Assembly (NCBI GenBank): GCA_937915865.1
Contig: CALGIG010000076.1
Location: forward strand, 62,001 to 126,000
Length of the DNA: 64,000 nt
Source: an uncultured Prolixibacteraceae bacterium
GTDB taxonomy: Bacteria; Bacteroidota; Bacteroidia; Bacteroidales; Prolixibacteraceae
Direction: 5' to 3'
The notes under the pieces were generated by a model that was not told the DNA's origin, made no database searches, and saw only the letters and a list, made by a program, of their open reading frames with translations. Of the stretch, positions 8,411-18,478 are shown one piece after another. Every line of letters begins with the position of its first letter. Position 1 is the first letter of the stretch. The position numbers were made by a program, and so were the translations under genes.

Positions 8411-11400
8411 TTACATTTCTTCGGTTAAAGCAATCTCTTCTTTATGTCTTCGAATAACCATTTTTTCTGAGATCGTGGCAAAAATGACATACAATCCAGG
8501 AATTACGATCAATCCGAATACCGTACCAAACAACATACCTCCTGCAGCAGCTGCGCCAATGGTGCGGTTGCTCACAGCTCCTGCACCCGATGCAAACAAT
8601 AGCGGAACCATACCTGCGATAAAGGCAAACGATGTCATCAGGATTGGACGAAGCCTGATTTTTGCTCCTTCGATGGCTGCTTCCAAAGGCCGTCTGCCTT
8701 CGCGATGCTTCATTGTTGCAAATTCCACGATCAGGATGGCATTTTTACCCAGCAAACCAATCAACATGATAAGCGCAATTTGTGCATAGATGTTGTTTTC
8801 AAGTCCCAATACAAACAAAAGTCCGTAAGCTCCGAAAATACCAGTTGGTAATGAGAGAATTACCGATAACGGAAGCAGGAAATTTTCGTATTGGGCCGAC
8901 AATAGTAAGTAAACGAAGAGCAACGAGATCAGGAAAATCAATATAGCTTCGTTGCCAACTGAAACTTCGTCGCGCGAAATGCCTGCCCAGTCAATAGCAT
9001 AACCTTTGGGCAGTTTTTCCTTCACTGTTTGCTGAATGGCTTTAATGGCGCTGCCACTGCTGAATCCCGGCGCTGCATCACCACTCACTTCAGCCGAATT
9101 ATACATGTTAAAACGAGTTTGGTCGTCAACACCGTACTGCTTTTGTATAGTCATAAACGACGAATACGGGATCATCACGTCTTTATCATTTTTCACATAC
9201 AGGTTACTCAGGTCTTCGGGTTTCGACCTGTATTCGGGAAGCGCCTGAACCATAACTTTATACATCTGTCCGAATTTTATAAAGTTGGTTGCATATTCAC
9301 TTCCGAGCAAAGTATTGAGGTTTCCCATTGCATTGTCGATGGTAACGCCACGTTGTGCCGCTTTATCCAGGTCAACATGAATCATATATTCAGGATAACC
9401 TGCGTCGTATATGGTAAATGCGCCTCCAATCTCGGGTCGTGCATTCAAATCTTTCAGGAATTGTTTGACAACCGCTTCGAATTTGTGGCAGTCGGCATCA
9501 GGAGTTTGATCGAGTACCCGAAGCTCGAAACCGCTGGCATTGCCATATCCGGGAATTGCGGGCGGCGGAAAAAATTCGAGTTTGGCGTCTTTTATGTTTT
9601 TACAATTTTCTTCCAGCTGGCTCATTATTTCGTCAGCCGATTCTTTCCGGTTACTCCAGTTTTTAAGGTTTACCAGACAGGTGGCGTACGATGCGCCTGT
9701 TCCTTCGGATAAAACATTGTAACCTGCTGAACTTGAGATTGAAAGTATGGCATCGATATTTTTGCCGGCTTCGTTAATTTGCTGAATGACCGATTTGGTG
9801 CGTTCGAGCGTTGAGCCAGCCGGGGTGGTAACGCTAATATAAAACGAACCCTGGTCTTCGTTTGGAATGAAGCCCGAATGCAAAAATTTACCCAGCAAAC
9901 CCGTAGCGACAGTAAACCCGAGCAAAATACCGAATGTAATTGTCCGGCGATTAATTAAAACGCCTAATAATTTCTGATATTTCAGTGATAAATTTTCGTA
10001 CCAGTTATTAAACCAGCCAAAGAATTTTTCGAGCGAGTTTTTCTTTTTAGGCACACCGTGGTTGCTTCTCAAAATCATTGCGCACAATGCCGGAGAAAGC
10101 GTAAGCGCCGTGATTCCTGATAAAACAATTGATATTCCCATGGTTACCGAGAACTGGCGATAGAAAATTCCGGTTGGTCCCGAAAGGAACGAAACAGGAA
10201 TGAAAACCGCAGCCATAACCAGGGTGATTGCAATGATGGCCCCGCTGATTTCGCGCATGGCTTTTTCAGTCGCTTTTCTTGGCCCGATGTGTTCTTCTTC
10301 CATTTTGGCATGGACGGCTTCAACAACCACGATGGCATTATCAACCACGATACCGATTGCCAAAACCAAGGCAAAAAGTGTGATCATATTCAGGCTAAAC
10401 CCAAAAAGCTGAATGAAAAACAAAGTGCCTACAAGTGAAACGGGAACGGCAATTGCCGGAATTAATGTTGAACGTAAATCCTGAAGGAAAACGTAGACAA
10501 CCAGTGTTACCAATATAAATGCGATGATGATTGTTTTAACAACCTCGTGTAATGAAGCGTCCAAAAAGCGTGAAACATCGTAGCTGTATTCGTAGTCCAT
10601 TCCCGGAATAAATTTGGCTTCCTTAATTTCGGCCATTCGCTTTTTAATCAGCTCAATAACTTCGTTTGCATTCGATCCGGGTAATTGTTTCAGAACGATT
10701 GAAGCTGCAGGGCGTCCGTTGTACCGCGATTCAACATCGAAAAACGATGTTCCGAATTCAACTTCTGCAATATCCTTAATTCGCAGTATCTGACCATCTT
10801 CCAACGATTTTACTGGTATATTTTCGTATTCTTCCTTGGTGTTGAATTTCCCGGTGTATTTTAAGACGTATTCCAGAGATTCGCTTCTTTTGTCGGAGCC
10901 TTCTCCCAGTTTTCCGGGAGCTGCTTCAACATTGTTGTCGTCGAGGGTTTTTAAAATATCGTCGGGCGATAAATTGTAAGTCACCATTTTATCTGGCTTA
11001 AGCCATATACGCATGGCATATTCGCGGGCGCCCAAAATATCGGCAAAGCCAACACCTTTTATTCGTTTTAAATCGGAGAGTACGTTTATGTCGGCAAAGT
11101 TGTACAGGAATTTTACGTCGAGCGAGGGATCGTTGCTGAAAATGTTCAACTGCATCAGCATCGAATTTTCGAGCTTGGCAATTTTAACCCCGTTTTTTAC
11201 AACCTCGGCAGGCAAACGGCTGGTAACTGTGGCAACTCTGTTTTGAACGTTAATTGCTGCAACTTCAGGATCGGTCCCTACTTCGAAAACTACGTCGCAA
11301 ACACCAACGCCATCGTTGCCGGCATCAGAAGTAATATATTTCATTCCCGGCACGCCGTTCAACGCCTTTTCAATAGGGATAATTGCGGCTTTGGCAACTG

Positions 11401-11566
11401 TTTCGGCATTTCCTCCCGGATACTCAACAGTTACTTCAACCATTGGCGGCGCAATGCTCGGGAAAAGGGTAATTGGTAGCTTAACAGCTGCTAACACCCC
11501 CAATATGACAATAATCAATGAAATGACTATCGACAGAACTGGTCTGTGAATAAACTTGGATATCAT
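8411..11566 (-). CDS. RND multidrug efflux permease, HAE1 (AcrB-like)
   Basis: A 1051-residue inner membrane proton-drug antiporter. It has the HAE1 arrangement: an N-terminal helix (FIHRPVLSIVISLIIVILG), a first periplasmic porter loop, then helices 2-6, with the conserved proton-relay aspartates in LVLAIGIVVDNAIVVVEAVH. A second copy of the pattern follows, ending near LLGKNAILIVEFATMKHREG and the last helices before residue 1030. Full family length with no damage. The outer membrane factor gene follows after 5 nt, and the adaptor gene precedes by 20 nt. Confidence 0.95.
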   Translation of the reverse strand: MISKFIHRPVLSIVISLIIVILGVLAAVKLPITLFPSIAPPMVEVTVEYPGGNAETVAKAAIIPIEKALNGVPGMKYITSDAGNDGVGVCDVVFEVGTDPEVAAINVQNRVATVTSRLPAEVVKNGVKIAKLENSMLMQLNIFSNDPSLDVKFLYNFADINVLSDLKRIKGVGFADILGAREYAMRIWLKPDKMVTYNLSPDDILKTLDDNNVEAAPGKLGEGSDKRSESLEYVLKYTGKFNTKEEYENIPVKSLEDGQILRIKDIAEVEFGTSFFDVESRYNGRPAASIVLKQLPGSNANEVIELIKKRMAEIKEAKFIPGMDYEYSYDVSRFLDASLHEVVKTIIIAFILVTLVVYVFLQDLRSTLIPAIAVPVSLVGTLFFIQLFGFSLNMITLFALVLAIGIVVDNAIVVVEAVHAKMEEEHIGPRKATEKAMREISGAIIAITLVMAAVFIPVSFLSGPTGIFYRQFSVTMGISIVLSGITALTLSPALCAMILRSNHGVPKKKNSLEKFFGWFNNWYENLSLKYQKLLGVLINRRTITFGILLGFTVATGLLGKFLHSGFIPNEDQGSFYISVTTPAGSTLERTKSVIQQINEAGKNIDAILSISSSAGYNVLSEGTGASYATCLVNLKNWSNRKESADEIMSQLEENCKNIKDAKLEFFPPPAIPGYGNASGFELRVLDQTPDADCHKFEAVVKQFLKDLNARPEIGGAFTIYDAGYPEYMIHVDLDKAAQRGVTIDNAMGNLNTLLGSEYATNFIKFGQMYKVMVQALPEYRSKPEDLSNLYVKNDKDVMIPYSSFMTIQKQYGVDDQTRFNMYNSAEVSGDAAPGFSSGSAIKAIQQTVKEKLPKGYAIDWAGISRDEVSVGNEAILIFLISLLFVYLLLSAQYENFLLPLSVILSLPTGIFGAYGLLFVLGLENNIYAQIALIMLIGLLGKNAILIVEFATMKHREGRRPLEAAIEGAKIRLRPILMTSFAFIAGMVPLLFASGAGAVSNRTIGAAAAGGMLFGTVFGLIVIPGLYVIFATISEKMVIRRHKEEIALTEEM

Positions 11567-11586
11567 GACTCTCTAAGCTAACAAAT

Positions 11587-12786
11587 TCAAATCTTGGCAG
11601 GAGATGGTTCCTGATGTGTCAGTTTTTCACCAAACAAGGCTGGTTGCTGCTCGCTGTTCGGATTTAATTTAATTAGCTGAGGATTGATCTTATCGCCGTC
11701 TTTTATTTGTTGCAAACCTTCGTATACAAATTGTTCGCCTTTAGCCAGATCGTTATTTTCGATGATATAATAGTTTGAAAGGCGGGCTTTCGGATTGACG
11801 CTTTTCATTTGTACATGGTTGTTTTTATCGACGGTATAAACAAATATCTTTTCCTGAATATCCATTGTTGATTTTTGTGGGATTAGAACCGCATTTCTTA
11901 TCGGTTTGGCTATCTGTATTTTTCCACTTGATCCATGTTTCAGTAGTTGTTCCGGATTATCGAATTTAGCCCTGAATGCAATATTTCCGGTACTTTTATT
12001 AATCTCACCGTCAACAGTTTCAATAACACCTTTATATGGATAGGGTTGATTGTCGGCCAGAATTAAGGAAACTTCCTTTTGTGAGCCAATTTCATTGTCT
12101 TTGGCCATTTCAAGGTATTCCTGTTCCGAAACGTTGAAATAAGCGTAAACTTCTTTCGTGTTCGAAATTGATGTCAGCAATGTACCTTCATCAATCAAAC
12201 TTCCTGCTTTATTAGGGATACGGTTGATAACTCCGTCAAACGGCGCCCTGATTACGGTATATGAAAGGTTCAATTTGGCAGCCGATTCGCTGGCTGCAGC
12301 TTCTTCCGCTTTGGCTTTTAAGGCATCGTATTTTGCCTGAGCCAAGTCTTCTTCTGCTTTCGAAACCACTTTGTTGTCCACTAAGGTCTTCACGTTTTGC
12401 AACTCCAGTTCCGAAGTTTTCATGTCGGCAATCGCGCTTTTCAGCTCGGCGGTTGCTTTTGTTAATTCTTCCTTGTAGTCTAAGCTACTGATTACGAAGA
12501 GAACCTGTCCCTGGCTGACGGCTTTACCTTCGTCGACATTCACTTTCTCAAGGTAACCCTTTACACGCGAGCGCAACTCAACGTTTTGAAGGGCCTGGAT
12601 TTCTGCCACATAATCTTTTACCACACAAGTATCTCTGACCAGTGGTGTGGCAACCTGAAAGTTTTCTACTGTTTTGTTTTCTTTTTTCACCGACGAACAT
12701 GCGCCGAACATTGTGCTTGCACCTGCAAGCACAACTAAAATTGCAGAAAATCTGCAATTACCAAGTTGTAAAATTTGTTTTTTCAT
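11587..12786 (-). CDS. RND periplasmic adaptor (membrane fusion protein)
   Basis: A 399-residue AcrA/MexA-type adaptor linking permease and outer membrane factor. I start it at the ATG at 12786, which gives a lipoprotein signal ending in FGAC. The next upstream start (12813) would put nine extra residues before it. Order: lipoyl half-motif (VKGYLEKVNVDEGKAVSQGQVLF), coiled-coil hairpin (about 95-155), second lipoyl half (VIRAPFDGVINRI), then beta-barrel and membrane-proximal domains. It is the first pump gene, 71 nt downstream of the sensor kinase. Confidence 0.93.
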   Translation of the reverse strand: MKKQILQLGNCRFSAILVVLAGASTMFGACSSVKKENKTVENFQVATPLVRDTCVVKDYVAEIQALQNVELRSRVKGYLEKVNVDEGKAVSQGQVLFVISSLDYKEELTKATAELKSAIADMKTSELELQNVKTLVDNKVVSKAEEDLAQAKYDALKAKAEEAAASESAAKLNLSYTVIRAPFDGVINRIPNKAGSLIDEGTLLTSISNTKEVYAYFNVSEQEYLEMAKDNEIGSQKEVSLILADNQPYPYKGVIETVDGEINKSTGNIAFRAKFDNPEQLLKHGSSGKIQIAKPIRNAVLIPQKSTMDIQEKIFVYTVDKNNHVQMKSVNPKARLSNYYIIENNDLAKGEQFVYEGLQQIKDGDKINPQLIKLNPNSEQQPALFGEKLTHQEPSPAKI

Positions 12787-12857
12787 TTTTTCGATGGCTT
12801 TAGAACTATGCAAATATGTTCTTCGGCACCTTAAAATGAACTTAAAGCGAATAAAAA

Positions 12858-14222
12858 TTAGCTTAAAGGGAGTAAAACGCTGAATTTATTGGTATCAGTG
12901 TCTTCTGTTGTATAATTTATTTGTCCGTTGTGCAAAGTTAAAATCTTGTGAACCATCACTAAACCCAGTCCAAAACCCCGTTTCCCCTTGCTGTTTTCGC
13001 CTCGGAAAAAGTGCTGAAATAAATATTGTTGTTCGTCTGGATTAATCGTTTTTCCCTTATTCAGGTATTCTATTTCAAGAAATTTATCTTTCTGGGCCAG
13101 GATTATTTTAACATTGCCATCGGAACTGTATTGCAAACTATTGATCATCAGGTTTGATAATGCCACTTTTATCAGTTTGGAATTGCCTGGAACGGTCAGA
13201 TTGGCTTCATCGTCAATACTGTCAGCATATTCAATTGAACAACGGAAATCGGGATATAAAGCCGATAGTTCATCAGTAATGTCGTACAAAAGTTCATCAA
13301 TGCGTAGCTTCGATTGCTGAATATCTTTTCCTGATTCAACTTTGGCAATTTCGAGCAATGAATTGATAATATCGCTTAAACTCTTGGTGCCTTCTTTCTG
13401 AATTTGAATAAATTCCTGAACCTTTTGTAAATCAGTTTCTTTTTCGAGCTTCTCGAAGTTTGAAACCAGCACGGCAATGGGCGTTTTTAACTCGTGAGAA
13501 ATGTGGTGAACGGCATGTTTCTGAAAAAGATAGGCTTGGTTCATCCTAAACATCAACTCATTAAAACGGGTTACGAGCAAGGCTATTTCATCTTTGGAAT
13601 TTTCGGTATGTATCGGACTAGCATTGGTCTCGAAATGGTAATTTTTTATTTGCCGGGTGACACTCAGAATGGAATGGGTAATTTTTCCAGATAAATAGTA
13701 AAGTATAAGAATTAAGGTTACAACAATAGCTAAAAAGCTTAAAATCAATACATTTTTGATATATTTTAATGTCGAATACCCTGAAATATCATAAGCTTTA
13801 CTAATTCCGTAGAAACCTTTTCCTTCGTATTCAAGGTAAATTCCGATTACATCATAAAGGCTGTCTTTTTGCTCAATTCTTCGGTTCGATGGTGATAAAT
13901 CTTTTAGATATAGTTCCGGATTAGCAATTGGTGTATCATCGATGCTTGAATAAATCAGGTTTTTCCCTTTGTCGAAAATTAAAAGTTTCTCATCATATAA
14001 GCCATTGATTGTCAATTGATCCATTGCTTCAATCAACGCTTTGTCAATGTTTTTTATGTCAGTCAGAAGTTCCAGGGTCGTTTCAATCTTTAATTCCTGT
14101 TTTTCCTGGAAAGCTTCTTCGCGGTATTGGGCAAAAAGACCATAAATCAGAAAATAAACAATACCTACCAATATAATGGTGAATACAGAACAGTAAAGCA
14201 ATATTTTTGTACGTATGCTCAT
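12858..14222 (-). CDS. Sensor histidine kinase of the efflux operon
   Basis: A 454-residue membrane kinase. Helix 1 (about 8-30), an extracytoplasmic sensor (about 31-155), helix 2 (about 157-177), a HAMP-like linker, a HisKA dimerisation domain with phospho-acceptor His243 in HISHELKTP, and a HATPase domain with N-box SNLMINSLQYS and a G-box at GFGLGLVMV. Its ATG overlaps the response-regulator stop by one base (TAATG), so translation is coupled. The stimulus is unknown. The position directly before the pump genes suggests it controls them. Confidence 0.93.
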   Translation of the reverse strand: MSIRTKILLYCSVFTIILVGIVYFLIYGLFAQYREEAFQEKQELKIETTLELLTDIKNIDKALIEAMDQLTINGLYDEKLLIFDKGKNLIYSSIDDTPIANPELYLKDLSPSNRRIEQKDSLYDVIGIYLEYEGKGFYGISKAYDISGYSTLKYIKNVLILSFLAIVVTLILILYYLSGKITHSILSVTRQIKNYHFETNASPIHTENSKDEIALLVTRFNELMFRMNQAYLFQKHAVHHISHELKTPIAVLVSNFEKLEKETDLQKVQEFIQIQKEGTKSLSDIINSLLEIAKVESGKDIQQSKLRIDELLYDITDELSALYPDFRCSIEYADSIDDEANLTVPGNSKLIKVALSNLMINSLQYSSDGNVKIILAQKDKFLEIEYLNKGKTINPDEQQYLFQHFFRGENSKGKRGFGLGLVMVHKILTLHNGQINYTTEDTDTNKFSVLLPLS

Positions 14223-14908
14223 TAATTTTCGAGGAAATAGCCAAATCCTATTTTTGTTTTTATTGAATCTTTATTAAAAGGCTTATCTACTTTTTTACGA
14301 AGGAAGTTTATATAAACCTCTATTGTATTGGTATTTGCATCAAACGATGATCCCCAAATTTCTTTAATCAGGTCGCGTTTCAGTACCAATTCCCCTTTAG
14401 CCAAAACCAGCTGATGTAAAATCTGGTATTCGCGTGCAGTTAAGGTTAGCTCAATTCCCTGGCGTAGTACTTTCGATGTTTTGGTATATATAATAATGTC
14501 GCCAAACGAAATTATATCGTTGTTTTCAGTTAAGTTATTCTCCTGATTGCTTCGTTTCAACAAAGCCTGAACCCTGAGAATTAGCTCTTTCATGTAGAAA
14601 GGTTTAGTGAGGTAATCGTCTGTACCACTATTAAATCCCTGAACTTTATCATCCAGTTCGTCAAAAGCAGTAAGCATCAAAACCGGGGTGATGGTGTTGT
14701 ATTTTCTGAAATCGCTGCAAATATCGTAACCATTTTTCCCTGGAAGATTAATGTCCAGGATAATACAGTCGTAATTTGTTTTTCTCAGGAATTTTTCAGC
14801 AATAAGCCCATCGTAAGCTACGTCGGTTTCAATTTTTCCCTCATTAAACGCTTCTTTTATGTTTCGGCTTAAATCCGGGTCGTCTTCAACAATGAGTATC
14901 TTCTTCAT
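14222..14908 (-). CDS. OmpR-family response regulator
   Basis: A 228-residue DNA-binding regulator. The receiver domain has the acidic pair Asp9/Asp10, phospho-acceptor Asp52 (LDINLPG) and Lys102 (TKPF). The C-terminal winged helix spans about 130-225 (LTAREYQILHQL, then NTIEVYINFLRKKVD). It is the first gene of the minus-strand run regulator-kinase-adaptor-permease-outer membrane factor and most likely activates the pump. A TATCTTTG -7 element lies 26 nt upstream of the ATG. Confidence 0.95.
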   Translation of the reverse strand: MKKILIVEDDPDLSRNIKEAFNEGKIETDVAYDGLIAEKFLRKTNYDCIILDINLPGKNGYDICSDFRKYNTITPVLMLTAFDELDDKVQGFNSGTDDYLTKPFYMKELILRVQALLKRSNQENNLTENNDIISFGDIIIYTKTSKVLRQGIELTLTAREYQILHQLVLAKGELVLKRDLIKEIWGSSFDANTNTIEVYINFLRKKVDKPFNKDSIKTKIGFGYFLEN

Positions 14909-14933
14909 AAAGTATTCTCAAAATAGGAACAAC

Positions 14934-14941
14934 CAAAGATA
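14934..14941 (-). promoter_or_regulatory. Bacteroidota -7 element of the regulator/efflux operon
   Basis: TATCTTTG on the minus strand matches TAnnTTTG exactly and lies 26 nt upstream of the response-regulator ATG. I could not identify a convincing -33 element. Confidence 0.5.
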
Positions 14942-14987
14942 TTCATTTACCAAACAGCAGGTAACAATAATATTGGAAATTTTGGAA

Positions 14988-15983
14988 TCAAAGATGGTCC
15001 AGACTGGTTGACTCAACAATCTGATATACTTCGTCGTACGTCTTTGCTTCCATCAATTGGATGCGCAGGGCGGCTGCCCCGGGAAAGTCGTTGGTGTATA
15101 TTTTATAAAAACGTTTCAGAATATTCAGGTTCTTTTTGCCACTCCAGTTTTGTTCAAACAGTTGGGTATGCAATACGAGTTGCTCCAGCTTCTCCGGTTT
15201 CGATGGAGTTTGCTTTTCAGGATTGAAAAACCACGGGTTATGAAATATGCCACGACCAACCATAATTCCATCCAAACCGTATTTCTGGCATAATTCTTCG
15301 CCTTGTGCCACCGATAAAACATCGCCGTTTCCAAGGAATAAAGTGTCAGGATTAATTTGGTTGCGTACGCTGGCCCCTTTGGCAATTTCGTCCCAGTTGG
15401 CCAAACCATCCGATTGTTGCTTTTGAGTGCGTCCGTGCAGAATAATCGCGGTAGGCTTGGTTTCCATGATGTTGGCAATCCAATTTTCGGTATCGTGTTC
15501 TTTTATGCCAGTGCGCGTTTTCACTGAAACGGGCAAATGTGTTGCTTCTTTGGTGGCCAGAATGATTTCCTGAGCCAGTTGAGGTTCATTGATCAAAGCC
15601 GAGCAACAACCGTTTTTTACAACATTTTTTACAGGGCAGCCCATGTTTATGTCCAGTCCATCGAAGTCGTATTCTGCAGTCACTTCAGTAGCAATTTTGT
15701 GAAAAAGCTCTGGTTTTCTCCCCCATATTTGTGCTATTAGCTTGATATTTTTCTGTTTCAGGATTTGCCTTTCCGACTCACTGACGATGAGCCTCTCTCC
15801 CACCCGTTTTTTGCCAATTGAATGATTCATACCATCAACCGAAGTAAATTCAGTGTATAATATGTGCAGGTATTTAGGATTGGAAAGGCGGGCAATTACC
15901 TCGCGGAACGAAGTGTCGGTTACATCTTCCATTGGTGCCAGCGCAAAAATGGGCTTCGGAAGTTCTCTCCAGAAATTGATCAT
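14988..15983 (-). CDS. dus: tRNA-dihydrouridine synthase
   Basis: A 331-residue FMN enzyme reducing uridine to dihydrouridine in tRNA D-loops. Motifs: APMEDVTDTSFR near the N-terminus, the catalytic Cys in NMGCPVKNVVKNGCCSALI, KTRTGI, and a C-terminal FMN-phosphate GRGIFHNPWFF segment. I use the ATG at 15983, which begins MINFWRELPKPIFALAPME and lies 1 nt after the trhO stop. A longer in-frame start at 16076 would overlap trhO by 92 nt with an unconserved leader. The Dus subfamily (A, B or C) was not determined. Confidence 0.92.
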   Translation of the reverse strand: MINFWRELPKPIFALAPMEDVTDTSFREVIARLSNPKYLHILYTEFTSVDGMNHSIGKKRVGERLIVSESERQILKQKNIKLIAQIWGRKPELFHKIATEVTAEYDFDGLDINMGCPVKNVVKNGCCSALINEPQLAQEIILATKEATHLPVSVKTRTGIKEHDTENWIANIMETKPTAIILHGRTQKQQSDGLANWDEIAKGASVRNQINPDTLFLGNGDVLSVAQGEELCQKYGLDGIMVGRGIFHNPWFFNPEKQTPSKPEKLEQLVLHTQLFEQNWSGKKNLNILKRFYKIYTNDFPGAAALRIQLMEAKTYDEVYQIVESTSLDHL

Positions 15984-15984
15984 G

Positions 15985-17055
15985 CTAAACAGTTTGTCCT
16001 GAATAATTTTCGGAATCTGCAAAAATAGCCTTTTTTGCCAGAAGAAAACTTTTCCGGTAAGTATGGCTATTTCCAAATTGACGGCTCCGACTGCTTTTCA
16101 GGACGGATTTTTCTTCAGCGGTGGAATTTTTAATAGTTCGGCAATTATTAGAACAGCACCTCTCGTATTTTTCGGCACATTCGGGGCATTGAATAAACAA
16201 CAGGTGGCACGAATCGTTAGCGCAATTCACATGTGTATCACAAGGTTTTCCACATTGATGACAATGTGAAATAATTTCATTATTTACTGATTCGCCCATG
16301 CGTTCGTCGAAAACAAAGTTTTTGCCAATGAAATTTGATTCCAAATTAAGTTGCTTAATCTGTCGTGCATATTCCAGGATGCCACCGTGTAATTGGTTAA
16401 CATCCGAAAAACCATTGTGTTTCAGGTAAGCGCTGGCCTTTTCGCAACGGATACCGCCGGTACAATACAGTAAAATCTTATTATCTTTTTTATCTGCCAG
16501 CATTTCGGTAACCAGTGCAATTTCCTCTCTAAATGTGTCAGCTTCAGGGCAAATGGCATTTTTAAAATGCCCGATTTCCGATTCGTAATGATTTCGCATA
16601 TCAACCACAACATGTTCGCCCGAACTAACCAATTCGTGAAATTCCAGTGCATTCAGGTGCCTGCCAACATTTGTCACATCAAAAGCTCCATCGTTCAGCC
16701 CGTCAGCTACCAGCTTTGGCCTTACCTTAACTATCAGTTTGTAGAACGATTTGCCGTTATCCTCGATGGCATATTTTATTGGTATATTTTCAAAAATTAA
16801 ATGCTTACCCAGAGTTTTCAGAAAAGAATCAAAATTGTGCTCCGGGACACTCATTTGTGCATTAATTCCTTCGCCAGCCACATAAATTCGCCCAAAACAA
16901 TTTAGTTCAGCCCAGTCTTTGTAAATCTGATCTCGAAATTCCTGTGGATTTTCAAGTATAAAATAGCGGTAAAACGAAATTGTTTTTCTTTTGAAAGTTT
17001 CTGACAGTAGCTTATTTTTAAGAATTCTGCCATCAACAATGTTGTACAAGCGCAT
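15985..17055 (-). CDS. trhO: tRNA uridine(34) hydroxylase, rhodanese family
   Basis: A 356-residue TrhO/YceA protein that hydroxylates U34 of certain tRNAs on the way to 5-methoxyuridine-type modifications. An N-terminal acylphosphatase-like UPF0176 domain (about 10-105) is followed by a rhodanese domain with catalytic Cys in [15 protein letters not shown]-terminal region carries a cluster of cysteines ([30 protein letters not shown]) that may bind zinc. It overlaps nothing and is followed after 1 nt by dus, giving a two-gene tRNA-modification operon. Confidence 0.92.
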   Translation of the reverse strand: MRLYNIVDGRILKNKLLSETFKRKTISFYRYFILENPQEFRDQIYKDWAELNCFGRIYVAGEGINAQMSVPEHNFDSFLKTLGKHLIFENIPIKYAIEDNGKSFYKLIVKVRPKLVADGLNDGAFDVTNVGRHLNALEFHELVSSGEHVVVDMRNHYESEIGHFKNAICPEADTFREEIALVTEMLADKKDNKILLYCTGGIRCEKASAYLKHNGFSDVNQLHGGILEYARQIKQLNLESNFIGKNFVFDERMGESVNNEIISHCHQCGKPCDTHVNCANDSCHLLFIQCPECAEKYERCCSNNCRTIKNSTAEEKSVLKSSRSRQFGNSHTYRKSFLLAKKAIFADSENYSGQTV

Positions 17056-17095
17056 AAAATTTTTTTGGTAAAAATAGTATTCTTTAAATAACAGA

Positions 17096-17103
17096 CAAAA
17101 ATA
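17096..17103 (-). promoter_or_regulatory. -7 element for trhO-dus
   Basis: TATTTTTG on the minus strand fits TAnnTTTG and lies 40 nt upstream of the trhO ATG. Confidence 0.45.
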
Positions 17104-17393
17104 TCTTAATTTCTATAAAAGTTAAAATCGTTGTAATTTTTGCTTTTTACACATTAAAATGAGTGTTAACGAAGTTTTTGAATTGATATTATAAAACATA
17201 CGCTAAATTTTTAGTATTTGATTAACAGGTGATTAAAAATACATTTTTTCTATTTCTTAACCAACATTAATAAATTCTTAAAAAATCTTAAATAAGGTTT
17301 TCAAATATCCATTATATTCGTGTCGGTTTTAGAACTAAGAACCTTTTCTCTTTTAACCAATATCTATTTTTCGATCGAACTAAACTAAATTTG

Positions 17394-17438
17394 AAAAAGG
17401 GGCCATTTCAGAAATCCTGGAGTTGGCCTTTCTTTTTT
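17394..17438 (+). terminator. Terminator-like hairpin in the trhO-ruvX gap
   Basis: An imperfect stem (AAAGGGGCCA at 17396-17405 with TTGGCCTTT at about 17423-17431) is followed by TCTTTTTT. It points in the plus direction although no plus-strand gene lies upstream between 17056 and here. Otherwise the 17056-17497 gap is very AT-rich and shows no open frame. Confidence 0.55.
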
Positions 17439-17482
17439 AATACCGGTTTTATCCTGAAAATTATCCATTAACTAAATATTAT

Positions 17483-17490
17483 TATTTTTG
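17483..17490 (+). promoter_or_regulatory. -7 element for ruvX-def
   Basis: TATTTTTG, a match to TAnnTTTG, lies 16 nt before the GTG start chosen for ruvX. Transcription would begin at about 17497, giving a leader of roughly 10 nt. Confidence 0.5.
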
Positions 17491-17506
17491 CCGCAAATTG
17501 ATCCTT

Positions 17507-17926
17507 GTGGGAAGAATATTAGCCATTGATTACGGTAAAAAACGCGTCGGTATTGCGGTTACCGATCCGCTCCAGCTTATTGCAACCAGGTTGACAACTG
17601 TGCCGAGTAACGAAATCTGGATGTTTCTGAAAGATTATTTTTCAAAAGAAAATGTCGAGAAAGTACTTGTTGGCTATCCTCTTCAAATGAACAATCAAGC
17701 TTCTGAAGCCGTTACATACATTAATCCTTTTTTGAAAAGGTTTCAGAAAGAATATCCTGAAATGCCACTTGAACAAGTTGATGAGCGTTTTACGTCGAAA
17801 ATGGCTTTTCAAACCATGATCGACGCCGGCTTAAAGAAAAAAGACCGGCAAAACAAGGAAACTATTGATGGCGTAAGCGCCACTATTATTTTGCAAAGTT
17901 ATTTGGAACAAAAAAAATTTAGATAG
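17507..17926 (+). CDS. ruvX: RuvX/YqgF Holliday-junction resolvase-fold nuclease
   Basis: A 139-residue YqgF protein, an RNase H-fold nuclease implicated in 16S rRNA 5'-end processing and Holliday-junction resolution. The conserved start GRILAIDYGKKRVGIAVTDP holds the first catalytic Asp, VGYPLQMN follows, and DERFTSKMA and the C-terminal acidic segment (KETIDGVSATIIL) complete the active site. I choose GTG at 17507. A TTG at 17498 would add three residues but lies almost at the predicted transcription start. def begins at the next base. Confidence 0.92.
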   Translation: MGRILAIDYGKKRVGIAVTDPLQLIATRLTTVPSNEIWMFLKDYFSKENVEKVLVGYPLQMNNQASEAVTYINPFLKRFQKEYPEMPLEQVDERFTSKMAFQTMIDAGLKKKDRQNKETIDGVSATIILQSYLEQKKFR

Positions 17927-18478
17927 ATGATTTATCCGGTTACTGTTTTTGGAGATCCAGTTTTGAGGAAGATAGCTGAACCTATTGGTCCTGATTTTCC
18001 GAACCTGAAGGAATTTATACAAAATATGTTCGACACCATGTACAATTCGGATGGTGTTGGTTTGGCTGCGCCGCAGGTTGGCCAGGCAATCCGCATATTT
18101 GTTATTGATTCGACTACCGAAGACGAAGGTGAAGACACCGGAATAAAAAGGGCATTTATCAATCCTGAAGTTCTGGAAAAATCGGGTAATGAATGGGTAA
18201 TGAACGAAGGCTGCCTTAGTTTACCTGAAATCCGCGAAGATGTTTCGCGTCCTGAAACAGTGAAAATCAAATATATGGATGAAGATTTTAACGAACATAC
18301 CGATGTATTTAGTGGTTTTACTTCCAGGGTTATCCAGCATGAATACGATCATCTTGAAGGTAAAATGTTTGTCGATTATCTGAACCCGCTCCGAAAAAGA
18401 GTCCTTAAAGGAAAACTTACTGCTATTTCGAAAGGTAAGGTTATTCCCAAATACAGGATAAAAGTTCCGGGGAAATAA
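17927..18478 (+). CDS. def: Peptide deformylase
   Basis: A 183-residue metallo-deformylase that removes the formyl group from N-terminal Met of new proteins. All three motifs are intact: GVGLAAPQVG (43-52), EGCLSLP with metal ligand Cys96, and QHEYDHLEG with His138, catalytic Glu139 and His142. The start codon directly follows the ruvX stop, so the two genes are co-transcribed and probably translationally coupled. Length and motifs are typical of class I enzymes. Confidence 0.96.
   Translation: MIYPVTVFGDPVLRKIAEPIGPDFPNLKEFIQNMFDTMYNSDGVGLAAPQVGQAIRIFVIDSTTEDEGEDTGIKRAFINPEVLEKSGNEWVMNEGCLSLPEIREDVSRPETVKIKYMDEDFNEHTDVFSGFTSRVIQHEYDHLEGKMFVDYLNPLRKRVLKGKLTAISKGKVIPKYRIKVPGK

Noticed and set aside
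9029..9712. A 227-codon open frame antisense to the efflux permease gene
   Set aside because: It lies entirely within the well-supported AcrB-like gene on the other strand, has no recognisable domain, and its composition is that of a complementary-strand shadow.
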